A DNA stretch of 42,006 nucleotides from the NCBI GenBank assembly GCA_903831045.1, contig CAIKWG010000038.1, positions 1 through 42,006 of the forward strand, read 5' to 3'. This document shows, in pieces, positions 28,080 to 36,793 of the stretch; position 1 is the stretch's first letter; each line of letters opens with the position of its first letter. A program made the translations under genes and the position numbers. The DNA comes from an uncultured archaeon. Its GTDB lineage: Archaea; Nanobdellota; Nanobdellia; Pacearchaeales; GW2011-AR1. The notes beneath the pieces were generated by a model that ran no database searches, was not told the origin of the DNA, and saw only the letters and a program-made list of their open reading frames with translations.

Positions 28080-28408
28080 ATATATCCTCTAATCACATTT
28101 TCAATTTCTTCTTGAGGCATTGCCCCAATAATCTGTTCTACAATTCTTCCATCCTTAAACATAATCAAATTTGGAATAGAGCTAACTCCAAATTTTTCCG
28201 CTATTTCAGGACTATCTTCAATGTTTACCTTCCCTACCTTTAATTTTCCTTTAAAATTTTCACTGATTTCTTCCATTACTGGAGTCATCATAACACAAGG
28301 CATACACCATTCAGCAAAAAAATCTATTAAGACAACCCCCTGTTTAGTAAAAGATTCAAATTCTTTTTCACTTAATTCAGGAACTTCGTTGTTATTTACC
28401 ATCTTCAA
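28076..28408 (-). CDS. trx: thioredoxin (active site WCMPC)
   Basis: VLIDFFAEWCMPCVMMTPVMEEI, FGVSSIPNLIMFKDGRIVEQIIGAM. Confidence 0.93.
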   Translation of the reverse strand: MKMVNNNEVPELSEKEFESFTKQGVVLIDFFAEWCMPCVMMTPVMEEISENFKGKLKVGKVNIEDSPEIAEKFGVSSIPNLIMFKDGRIVEQIIGAMPQEEIENVIRGYI

Positions 28409-28469
28409 CCTAAGGAAATAAGTTTTATAAGTTTTTAGATAATGAATCTCCAGAAGAAATCCTAGTTTA

Positions 28470-28485
28470 TATCTTCCAGAAGATA
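28470..28485. repeat. palindrome TATCTTC-CA-GAAGATA upstream of thyA
   Basis: 7-bp perfect arms, immediately upstream of thyA TATA-like TTTAAAAA (28490-28497). Confidence 0.75.
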
Positions 28486-28519
28486 GATGTTTAAAAAGAA
28501 ATTTATTTTATTCTAACTA

Positions 28520-29386
28520 ATGCAAGCTTATTTAGAGATAGTTGATAAAATTTTAAAAGAAGGTGAATGGAAAAATAATCGTACTGGTGTTGATACATTA
28601 GCTATTGCCGGAGCAATGTTTGAACACGATATGTCTAAAGGTTTTCCTCTTTTAACAACAAAAAAGATGGCTCAAAAGGCTATTAAGGTAGAACTTGAAG
28701 GATTTATCAAAGGTATTACAGATAAAAATTGGTATCAAGAAAGAGGCTGTACAATCTGGGACGAATGGTGTAATCCTCAAAAAGCTCCATATGGGACTGA
28801 TGAAGAATCTAAATCTAAAATGAAAGCAGAAAGAGATTTAGGTCCAATATACGGTTTTCAATGGAGACATTGGAATGCAGATTATGAAAGTTTTAATACA
28901 GATTACGCTGGAAAGGGAATAGATCAATTAGCAAAGATTGTACAAACACTAAAGAAAAATCCAAATGATCGAAGAATGATTGTGAATGCGTGGAATCCTG
29001 AAAAATTATCTCAGATGGCCTTACCGCCCTGTCATTATGGTTTTCAAGTTACAGTAATTAATAATAAACTTAATCTTCTCTGGAATCAAAGATCTGTAGA
29101 TACAATGTTGGGACTTCCATTTAACATAGCAAGTTATGGAACTTTACTTCATCTATTGGCTAAAGAATCTGGATTTGAAGAAGGAAAATTAATTGGATTT
29201 TTAGGCGATGTTCATATTTATGAAAATCATCTTGATGGAGCAAAAGAACAACTAACAAGAACCCCTCTTGCATTGCCTCAAGCGGAGACAGAAAATTTTA
29301 GCTCTATTTTTAATTGGGAATCTTCGGATACAAAATTCAAGGATTATCTTCCTCATGATAAAATAAATTTTCCAATTGCAATCTGA
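28520..29386 (+). CDS. thyA: thymidylate synthase (ThyA type)
   Basis: PPCHYGFQV active site, NQRSVDTMLGLPFNIASYG, GDVHIYENHLDG. Confidence 0.96.
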   Translation: MQAYLEIVDKILKEGEWKNNRTGVDTLAIAGAMFEHDMSKGFPLLTTKKMAQKAIKVELEGFIKGITDKNWYQERGCTIWDEWCNPQKAPYGTDEESKSKMKAERDLGPIYGFQWRHWNADYESFNTDYAGKGIDQLAKIVQTLKKNPNDRRMIVNAWNPEKLSQMALPPCHYGFQVTVINNKLNLLWNQRSVDTMLGLPFNIASYGTLLHLLAKESGFEEGKLIGFLGDVHIYENHLDGAKEQLTRTPLALPQAETENFSSIFNWESSDTKFKDYLPHDKINFPIAI

Positions 29387-29391
29387 TTAAA

Positions 29392-30321
29392 ATGGAAAGA
29401 GGTAAATTTTTAGATTTAGTTATAGCTGGTCCAGACATGAGTGGAACAAGCACGCAGATTGGGGATATTGTTAATTATTTTAAAAAGAAAAATTTAGCTG
29501 TTAGAGATTTAAGAGGAACCGAGATAGATGCATTATTTCATGCTGAAATATTTAGATTATTAAATTCTAAATTTTCAAGTGTTTCGGAGTTGCCAGAACA
29601 TATCCGAAATTATTTTTTATTTAAAACTTATAAATTAATGTCTGGAGGAGGAACAAATCAAGACTTACAAATTGCTTCTTGTGTTAGAAATAATGTGACT
29701 ACCTATATTGATCCTAATTCTGCAGATGTATGGATTATGGAAGAGCCAACAAAAAGGGGGGCAGGACAATTAAATAGAACAATCGAACAAAACAGATCTC
29801 AATTCGGAGATGAAATGAATCCAATCGCAGCAGCATTAGCTCATCAAGCCTATAGAACAGATGAATTTCTTAGATTCAGAAAAGCCTTTAGAGGGAATAA
29901 CAAAATAATTATTCGTAGTCGTAGTGAAGAATCTGCATGTTATCAAATCCTTGATTCCCAATTTTTACAAAATGGAATAAGCATGGAAGATTATCTTAAT
30001 TTGCCCGGGCATAAAATAGCTTTTAAAAATTCTCCCACAAATATTTTTGTAGTGTGTGGTCCAGAAGATTGGACAACTCAGGATTATCTTAAACTAAAAT
30101 CGCAAAGAAGTAACGGGCGTGCCATTGATGATTATGAGAGTAATGCTGAATATCAAGTTTTAGTAAATAAGAGATATGCTTCTAATTGGATAGATGAGCT
30201 TTATGAGAAAGGATGTGCAATACATGGAGGGATTGTTCCAGAAATTACGCGATTTAATATTTATGATTCAAAAGGGCAAATAAAAGAAAAAATTATTTCA
30301 AAATTAGAAACTATTCTTTAA
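29392..30321 (+). CDS. divergent thymidylate kinase-like P-loop protein
   Basis: N-terminal LVIAGPDMSGTSTQIGDIVNYF resembling the Tmk P-loop; immediately downstream of thyA. Confidence 0.6.
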   Translation: MERGKFLDLVIAGPDMSGTSTQIGDIVNYFKKKNLAVRDLRGTEIDALFHAEIFRLLNSKFSSVSELPEHIRNYFLFKTYKLMSGGGTNQDLQIASCVRNNVTTYIDPNSADVWIMEEPTKRGAGQLNRTIEQNRSQFGDEMNPIAAALAHQAYRTDEFLRFRKAFRGNNKIIIRSRSEESACYQILDSQFLQNGISMEDYLNLPGHKIAFKNSPTNIFVVCGPEDWTTQDYLKLKSQRSNGRAIDDYESNAEYQVLVNKRYASNWIDELYEKGCAIHGGIVPEITRFNIYDSKGQIKEKIISKLETIL

Positions 30322-30746
30322 TTCAATCCACTGCTTCCAAAAGCTTTTTTTCCACGTACGCTATCGCTAAGATTTTCTGTTTCTTCTATTTCGGCTGTTT
30401 CAATTTTTTGAATTAATAGTTGAGCAATCTTTTGTCCTTTTTTTATTTCATAATCTTTAGAAGATAAGTTTACTAGGATTACCTTATATTCTCCTCGGTA
30501 AGTATGTTCAATAACTCCCCCCATTGTTTTAATTCCATTACTTGCAACTCCGCTTTTATCCCAAATCAGAGAAACAAATCCAGGGGGCAATTCTATTGAA
30601 ATTCCTGTTCCAATAAGCTTTCTATAATTTGGTTTTAGAATAAAATCTTCTTCATTTGAAAATAAATCGAGACCCGCATCGCCTTCATGAGCATAGGAAG
30701 GAAGTTTAGCTTCTGCATTTAATTTTTTTATTTTAAGCTTTACCAT
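30318..30746 (-). CDS. dut: dUTPase (trimeric type)
   Basis: Five motifs: DAGLDLFS, DKSGVASNG, GGVIEHTYRGEYKV, KGQKIAQLLI, RGKKAFGSSG; start likely internal Met (MVKLKIKK). Confidence 0.93.
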   Translation of the reverse strand: MVKLKIKKLNAEAKLPSYAHEGDAGLDLFSNEEDFILKPNYRKLIGTGISIELPPGFVSLIWDKSGVASNGIKTMGGVIEHTYRGEYKVILVNLSSKDYEIKKGQKIAQLLIQKIETAEIEETENLSDSVRGKKAFGSSGLN

Positions 30747-31026
30747 TTTCCCCCTCAATCATCTTGATGATGTTTTCTTCGATGTGAGGAAAAGTACAAT
30801 TACTACAATCAAGAATTTTTTTACCAAGAGAAGTTGTCACATATTTTATAGAAGGAGAATTAATTTTGCAAGTTTCTCCATAATAAGGGCAATAGCAAAA
30901 ATAACAGTTTAAACTTTCTAAATCGTGGCATTTTTTATCTTGCTCATAGCAGATACATTTTTCTTTTTGAACTTTCATTCTTTCAAAATTAAACTCTTCC
31001 AAAACGGCCTTGGTTCTTTTTTCCAT
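30733..31026 (-). CDS. cysteine-rich small-domain protein
   Basis: CICYEQDKKCHDLESLNCYFCYCPYYG...LDCSNCTFPH pattern; start Met overlaps nrdJ stop (TAATG). Confidence 0.75.
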   Translation of the reverse strand: MEKRTKAVLEEFNFERMKVQKEKCICYEQDKKCHDLESLNCYFCYCPYYGETCKINSPSIKYVTTSLGKKILDCSNCTFPHIEENIIKMIEGENGKA

Positions 31027-33704
31027 TATCCGCAACTAACTCCATTGTCGTGTCCGCACTTTTTGCACTTTGGACTATGACAACCCGATTCAAATAACGG
31101 GTCAGTGCCTCCGCACTTTTTGCATTCAAATTTAGTATCCAGCTTTCCATTTGTTCCGCTAGCTTCTATTTCTATTTCATCAGCTACTCTTACCTGAGAT
31201 ATTATTTTAGAATATTCTTCGGTTCCTCTTTCAATTTTTCTTAAATCTTTTTTATTAATTAAATTGATTAGCTTTCCAGAATTTTCATCCCTTCCAATAA
31301 TTCCATTCCTTAGAAGATAATCTTCAAAAATTAATCCTGCTGCATGTTCTATGGATTTAATTCTTCTTGGTCCAATTCCCTCATCTTCGCTAGACACAGG
31401 GGATTGTAATCTTGAAACAAATTCTGCATAATTAGGGTTCTGCCCTCTCAAAATTTCTGTTCTATCCATTCCCGCTTGAGCAAATGTTACACTTGTGGCT
31501 GCCCCATGAGGAGCTCTAACTTGAAAATCTTCATCTGGAATAAAATAAGCTTTTTTATTTTTATCATCAACATATAAATCGCTTGTTAAGGTAACATGTA
31601 AACTATCTTGATTTTCAAACCGTTTTATTTTATATTTCATTGCTTGAGGTTTAATATCCAACAGCGGATGTGGCTTAATGTTGTGTTGGACTAATTCAAC
31701 TTTTTTTTCTAAATTTTCTCTAGGTTTTAATACTCCTTCTCTTGAGCCTTCTCTATAAACAGTAACCCCCTTGCATCCAGCTTTCCAGGCTTCTTCATAA
31801 ACTTTAGCAACCATATCTTCAGAAATATCTTTTGGTAAATTCACGGTAACGCTAATAGAATGGTCTACCCACTTTTGCATTTCTCCTTGCATCTTAACCT
31901 TTTCAACCCAATCCACGTCGTTACTTGTGGCTTTGTAGTATGGAGACTGACTAACCAATTCATCCAGTTTTTCTTTTGAATATCCTTTTACTTCTTCTGG
32001 ATTGTATCCCTGTACTTTTAACCATTCCTCAAATTTATGATGAAATACATTAAATTCTTCCCAGGAATCTCCCTGTTCATCTACAAAAGCAACATTAACA
32101 TTTTGATCGTTCGAATTAATTTTTCTTCTTCTCATATAAGCGGGCAAAAATACTGGCTCAATTCCAGATGTGGTTTGAGCCATCAGACTAACTGTTCCAG
32201 TTGGGGCTATAGTAAGAAGAGATATGTTTCTCCTTCCATGTTTAACCATTTCTTCATAGAGTACAGGGTCTTCATTTTTAATTCTATTAATAAAAGGATT
32301 ATCTTTTTCTCTTTGAGCGTCATATATCTCAAATGCTCCTCTTTCTTTTGCCAATTCAACTGAAGATCTATAGGCTTCAATGGCAAGGGTCTTTTGTACT
32401 TCAACTGCGAATTTAGTTGCTTCTGGGGTTCCATAGGTTAATCCAAGCGCAGCAATCATATCTCCCTCGGCAGTTATTCCAAGACCCATTCTTCTTCCTT
32501 CTTGTGCTTTGTGAGTTATTTTTTCCCATAAAAGTTTTTCAGTTCTCTTAATCTCTTCGTCTTCTGGGTCATTGTCAATTTTTTTCATTATTGCATCAAT
32601 TTTTTCAATTTCTAAATCAATTATATCATCTGAAATTCTTTGAGCATAATGTACATGCTCTTTAAATTTATCAAAATTGAATTTTGCTTCTGGAGTAAAA
32701 GGATTATCCACATATCCATATAGATTCATAGATAATAATCTACAACTATCATAAGGACAAAGAGGTATTTCTCCACATGGATTTGTTGAAACTGTTTTAT
32801 ATCCCAGGTCAGCATAACAATCAGGAATTGATTCTTTTATTATAGTATCCCAAAATAAAACCCCTGGTTCAGCACGCTGCCAAGCATTATGAATTATTTT
32901 TTTCCATAATCCTCTTGCCTCAATTTCTTTTTCAAAAGTTGGTTCCTCTGAATTAACAGGATATTGCTGAGTATATGTTTTATTATTGATAACCGAATTC
33001 ATGAATTCATCGTCTATTTTTACAGAAATATTTGCATTTGTTACTCTTCCTTTATCCATTTTAGCATCAATAAACTTTTCAGCATCGGGGTGTTTAACCG
33101 AAATACTAAGCATTAATGCTCCTCTTCTTCCGTCCTGGGCAACTTCTTTAGTTGAATTAGAATATCTTTCCATAAATGGAACAACTCCTGTGGAAGTTAA
33201 TGCACTGTTATTTACTTCGCTCCTATCTGGACGTATGTGAGATAAATCATGTCCTACTCCTCCTCTACGTTTCATCAGCTGAACCTGCTGTTGGTCTATC
33301 TGCATAATTCCTCCATAGGAATCTGCTTCGTTTCCAATAACAAAACAATTAGACAAAGATGCAATTTGAAGAGGATTTTCAACCCCGGTCATAGGTCCTC
33401 CCTGAGGAATTATATAACGAAATCCATCCATCAGTTCAAATAATTTTTCTTTAGTGAGGCCATTATCATATTTTGATTCAATTCTAGCAATTCCATTAGC
33501 CAATCTCTGGTGCATTTGTGTGGGGGAAGATTCATATAAATTTTCTTTAGAATCCTTTAGAGCGTATTTATTCATCCAAGTGCTTGCAGCCATTTCATCT
33601 CCATTGAAATATAATAAAGATTTTTTATAAACTTCATCTGCAGAATAAATTATTCTTCCTCCAATTCCTAAACTTCTTGCTTTATCATCCAAACTTTTTG
33701 TCAT
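31026..33704 (-). CDS. nrdJ: adenosylcobalamin-dependent (class II) ribonucleotide reductase
   Basis: SLSNCFVIG, MKRRGGVGHDLSHIRP, STNPCGEIPL, APTGTVSLMAQTTSGIEPVF, C-terminal CKKCG...CKKCGHDNGVSCG. Confidence 0.94.
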   Translation of the reverse strand: MTKSLDDKARSLGIGGRIIYSADEVYKKSLLYFNGDEMAASTWMNKYALKDSKENLYESSPTQMHQRLANGIARIESKYDNGLTKEKLFELMDGFRYIIPQGGPMTGVENPLQIASLSNCFVIGNEADSYGGIMQIDQQQVQLMKRRGGVGHDLSHIRPDRSEVNNSALTSTGVVPFMERYSNSTKEVAQDGRRGALMLSISVKHPDAEKFIDAKMDKGRVTNANISVKIDDEFMNSVINNKTYTQQYPVNSEEPTFEKEIEARGLWKKIIHNAWQRAEPGVLFWDTIIKESIPDCYADLGYKTVSTNPCGEIPLCPYDSCRLLSMNLYGYVDNPFTPEAKFNFDKFKEHVHYAQRISDDIIDLEIEKIDAIMKKIDNDPEDEEIKRTEKLLWEKITHKAQEGRRMGLGITAEGDMIAALGLTYGTPEATKFAVEVQKTLAIEAYRSSVELAKERGAFEIYDAQREKDNPFINRIKNEDPVLYEEMVKHGRRNISLLTIAPTGTVSLMAQTTSGIEPVFLPAYMRRRKINSNDQNVNVAFVDEQGDSWEEFNVFHHKFEEWLKVQGYNPEEVKGYSKEKLDELVSQSPYYKATSNDVDWVEKVKMQGEMQKWVDHSISVTVNLPKDISEDMVAKVYEEAWKAGCKGVTVYREGSREGVLKPRENLEKKVELVQHNIKPHPLLDIKPQAMKYKIKRFENQDSLHVTLTSDLYVDDKNKKAYFIPDEDFQVRAPHGAATSVTFAQAGMDRTEILRGQNPNYAEFVSRLQSPVSSEDEGIGPRRIKSIEHAAGLIFEDYLLRNGIIGRDENSGKLINLINKKDLRKIERGTEEYSKIISQVRVADEIEIEASGTNGKLDTKFECKKCGGTDPLFESGCHSPKCKKCGHDNGVSCG

Positions 33705-33757
33705 TTTATTTATTTCTTTTTCCTCTTTATATTGTTTTCTCCAATTGAAAATATACT

Positions 33758-34198
33758 TTATTCAAGTTCTTCCAATTGTTGTTTAAAGTCTTCTAAATCT
33801 TTGAAATCTCTATACACTGAAGCAAATCTTACATAGGCTACTTTATCTATTTTTTTTATCTTTTTCATAATCATCTCTCCAATCATCGAACTTTTTATTT
33901 CTCTTTTCCCACGCTTTCTAATCTGTTCTTCAATATCCTGTGCAAGCTGTAATATCTTTTCTTTTGAAATCTGCCTTTTCTCAAACGCTCTCTCCAACCC
34001 ACGAATAATTTTTTGAATATCAAATTTTTGTCTTGTATTATTCTTTTTTATTACATAAACATCCGATTCAGCAATTTTTTCATAGGTAGTAAATCTTTTT
34101 TTACATTTCAAGCATTCTCTTCTCCTTCTCACTCCTTCAGGAGAAATTCTTTTGTTTGTTACACTTGATTTTGTATGTGAGCAAAATGGGCACTTCAT
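33758..34198 (-). CDS. nrdR: transcriptional repressor NrdR (start reassigned to MKCPFCSH)
   Basis: Zn ribbon MKCPFC...RRRECLKCKKRFTTYE plus ATP-cone (VIKKNNTRQKFDIQKIIRGLERAFEKR). Confidence 0.95.
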   Translation of the reverse strand: MKCPFCSHTKSSVTNKRISPEGVRRRRECLKCKKRFTTYEKIAESDVYVIKKNNTRQKFDIQKIIRGLERAFEKRQISKEKILQLAQDIEEQIRKRGKREIKSSMIGEMIMKKIKKIDKVAYVRFASVYRDFKDLEDFKQQLEELE

Positions 34199-34210
34199 TA
34201 TTTGATTAGT

Positions 34211-34257
34211 ATACAATATGTTGTATAGTATTACCTCTTTATTACTGATTATGGTAT
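34211..34257 (-). promoter_or_regulatory. candidate NrdR-box pair upstream of nrdR-nrdJ operon
   Basis: ATACAATATGTTGTAT (34211-34226; 13/16 to recalled ACACWATATATWGTGT) and weaker TTACTGATTATGGTAT (34242-34257), start-to-start 31 bp. Confidence 0.6.
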
Positions 34258-34354
34258 ACAAAACGAAATATTCTATTTAAATTTTCGTCATAACTAAAAT
34301 TTACAACAAGAAAAATTTAAAAATAAGTTTTTCTTCATTGGTATGGAGGTGCTA

Positions 34355-34636
34355 ATGGAAGGATATTTATCAACAATTGCAACACAACTTGGAATGTCTG
34401 TTGGTTTACTCGCAATAGTAATTATCTGGACACTTGTCTGGAAATTAATTGCGTTATGGAAATCAGCTAGAAATAATCAACCTGTATGGTTTGTGATTCT
34501 AGGTATTGTGAATACAATGGGGATACTTGAAATCTTATACATCTTCGTATTCCATAAACTTGGAATTAAAGAAAAGTCAATAGAACAAGTAAAACCCAAA
34601 GCTGCTAAGAGAAAAGTTTCAAAGAAACGAAAATAA
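34355..34636 (+). CDS. small membrane protein, DUF5652-like (tentative)
   Basis: Two TM segments; WKLIALWKSARNNQPVWFVILGIVNTMGILEILYIF; GGAGGTG Shine-Dalgarno favours start at 34355 over 34343. Confidence 0.75.
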   Translation: MEGYLSTIATQLGMSVGLLAIVIIWTLVWKLIALWKSARNNQPVWFVILGIVNTMGILEILYIFVFHKLGIKEKSIEQVKPKAAKRKVSKKRK

Positions 34637-34646
34637 GCGGCAACAA

Positions 34647-34670
34647 TTTTTATTTTTATTTTTATTTTTT
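34647..34670 (+). terminator. U-rich terminator (TTTTTA repeats)
   Basis: TTTTTATTTTTATTTTTATTTTTT right after stop of preceding gene. Confidence 0.55.
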
Positions 34671-34726
34671 AATCTAGTTTCTGGATTACAATAGTCTTTA
34701 AATAGAAGAAGAACAATTCTTCTATT

Positions 34727-34951
34727 ATGAAAGAATTAGACAAAGACTTTATCGATAATTTACAATTGAAAGCAGGAACTTGCTATGGTTGTCCAGCCTA
34801 TCCTGGAGGGGATTTCAAGTTATGTGACGAATTCCACAACATTAAAAAAATGCAAAAAATAAATTCTCCTTGCTATAATGAAAATGTTCATGTCATGAAT
34901 AATGTTGACGCTCACGATGAATATGGTAATATAACCAAGATATCTTTCTAA
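34727..34951 (+). CDS. hypothetical four-Cys small protein (74 aa)
   Basis: TATA-like TTTAAATAG about 25-33 bp upstream; CYGC...C...C pattern. Confidence 0.65.
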   Translation: MKELDKDFIDNLQLKAGTCYGCPAYPGGDFKLCDEFHNIKKMQKINSPCYNENVHVMNNVDAHDEYGNITKISF

Positions 34952-34996
34952 TTTTCTAATAGTTAACTTTTTATTCTAATTTCTTCTTGATATTTC

Positions 34997-36187
34997 ATGA
35001 AAAAACGCTATGAATTATTGGCCCCAGCAGGAGATTTTCCAATGTTAAGTGCAGCTGTAAAAGCAGGAGCAGATGCAGTTTATTTTGGATTGAAAGAATT
35101 TTCTATGCGTCAAGCTGCAAAAAACTTTTCAATTAAAGATCTAGATAAAATAAATAAGATTTGTGGCAAGAATGTAAAGAAATATCTTACAGTGAATGTA
35201 ATAGTTTATGATAATGAATTAAAAAAACTTGAAGAAACAATAAAAAAAGTAAGAGGCAAAGTTGATGCAATAATTTGCTGGGATTTATCGGTAATAGAAT
35301 TATGTAGAAAATACAAAATTCCTTTTCACATCTCAACTCAAGCTTCAGTTTCAAATGCAAAAGCTGCCAAATTTTACAAATCTCTTGGAGCAGAAAGAAT
35401 TGTTCTCGCAAGAGAACTAAATTTAAAGCAGATAAAGGAAATATCAAAAATAATTCCAATTGAAACTTTTATTCATGGAGCAATGTGCGTATCTGTTTCA
35501 GGAAGATGTTTTACTTCTCAATTTTTGTTCAACTGCTCTGCAAACAGAGGAGTTTGTCTTCAGCCCTGTAGAAGATCTTACACCATTAAGGATGAAGATG
35601 GAAATGAATTGAAGCTAGAGAACAATAGAGTAATGTCCGCAAAAGACCTCTGCACACTTCCATTTATTGAAAAATTAAAAAATGCAGGAATAACCTGTTT
35701 TAAAATTGAAGGAAGAAATAGAGACCCTCGTTATGTGGACACAGTTGTAAAAGTCTATAGAAAAGCGTTAGATAAAAAATTAACTTCAAAAGAAATTCAA
35801 GAATCTCTTGAAGAACTTGAAAAAGTTTACAATAGAAAGTTTTCTTCTGGATTTTATATCAAAATGCCAACCTCGGACGATTTCACAAACATTGAACACA
35901 GTGCTTCAACAGAACAAAAAAAGTTTGTTGGTAAAATTTTAAAATATTATACTAAACCTGAAGTTGGAACAATTCAAATTCAAGCAGGAGAATTAAAGGT
36001 TGGAGATGAAATTAATGTTATTGGTAACACAACCGGAATAGAAAAAATAAAAATATCTTCCATGGAAATAAAGAACCAGTCGGTTCAAAAAGCAATAAAA
36101 GGTCAAGAAGTTGGAATTAAACTTCCAAGAGTTAGAACCAATGACGAAGTATACCTAATTAAGAAGCGAGTTGCGGGAATTAGATAA
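34997..36187 (+). CDS. peptidase U32-family protein
   Basis: ELLAPAGDFPMLSAAVKAGADAVYFGL, FIHGAMCVSVSGRCF...NRGVCLQPCRRSY, FKIEGRNRDPRYV. Confidence 0.93.
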   Translation: MKKRYELLAPAGDFPMLSAAVKAGADAVYFGLKEFSMRQAAKNFSIKDLDKINKICGKNVKKYLTVNVIVYDNELKKLEETIKKVRGKVDAIICWDLSVIELCRKYKIPFHISTQASVSNAKAAKFYKSLGAERIVLARELNLKQIKEISKIIPIETFIHGAMCVSVSGRCFTSQFLFNCSANRGVCLQPCRRSYTIKDEDGNELKLENNRVMSAKDLCTLPFIEKLKNAGITCFKIEGRNRDPRYVDTVVKVYRKALDKKLTSKEIQESLEELEKVYNRKFSSGFYIKMPTSDDFTNIEHSASTEQKKFVGKILKYYTKPEVGTIQIQAGELKVGDEINVIGNTTGIEKIKISSMEIKNQSVQKAIKGQEVGIKLPRVRTNDEVYLIKKRVAGIR

Positions 36188-36252
36188 TTCTTCAGTATTC
36201 ACTAATATCCAAAAAAATAAGAAATAGAAAAATAAAAAAAAATAAAATAAAT

Positions 36253-36711
36253 TTAGTTACCTATTGCCTTGAAGTTATAAACTGTTTCAGGACATCTTTG
36301 CTTTTCACCCTTAGTATCTGTGAAATAAGCTGAAACTATTGCTCTACTAACATTCGCTAATCCTAGTTTATATATTGAAAAAGTCTTAACCTTCATTGGT
36401 CCGAAAGCTTCTTCAAAAGTAGTCACATCACTAGCATCGGTATCACTTTGAAGTACAATTTCAACACCCTCAATTATATCTTCTCCACCTGAAGTTCTAG
36501 CCACAGTAACACTGTAGTTTCCAGCTGAATTATTTATAACCTTTGTAGCTTGAATATCAATTTCTAAGCACCTTGTACTTTTATCAATTGTAGAACTACT
36601 ACTATCAAGAAGGCCCTTAACAACTCCCCAGATAATCATAATAGCAACAATTGTTAATAGGATTATAATCAATGTTGTCACAACAGCAGATAAACCTTTG
36701 TTGTTTTTCAT
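36253..36711 (-). CDS. archaeal type IV pilin-like protein
   Basis: Class III signal peptide/N-terminal helix MKNNKGLSAVVTTLIIILLTIVAIMIIWGVV; Shine-Dalgarno AAAGGAGGT at 36721-36729. Confidence 0.85.
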   Translation of the reverse strand: MKNNKGLSAVVTTLIIILLTIVAIMIIWGVVKGLLDSSSSTIDKSTRCLEIDIQATKVINNSAGNYSVTVARTSGGEDIIEGVEIVLQSDTDASDVTTFEEAFGPMKVKTFSIYKLGLANVSRAIVSAYFTDTKGEKQRCPETVYNFKAIGN

Positions 36712-36742
36712 ATCTTTTTAACCTCCTTTCAATAATTGGAAC

Positions 36743-36759
36743 GAATTAAACTTTAATTC
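36743..36759 (-). repeat. perfect palindrome GAATTAAA-C-TTTAATTC in pilin leader
   Basis: 8-bp arms, 1-nt spacer, about 25 bp downstream of TATA-like TTTTTATAG (36780-36788). Confidence 0.8.
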
Positions 36760-36793
36760 AAAATAATATAGTTAAACCCCTATAAAAAGCTTA

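Noticed and set aside
34198-34261. N-terminal extension of nrdR (MYTIISNKEVILYNILYTNQI)
   Set aside because: NrdR proteins begin at the Zn ribbon MKCPFC, and the extension overlaps the palindromic candidate operator.
34647-34670. TTTTTA tandem repeat as a microsatellite or CRISPR-like repeat
   Set aside because: Better explained as a U-rich transcription terminator; too short and without spacers.
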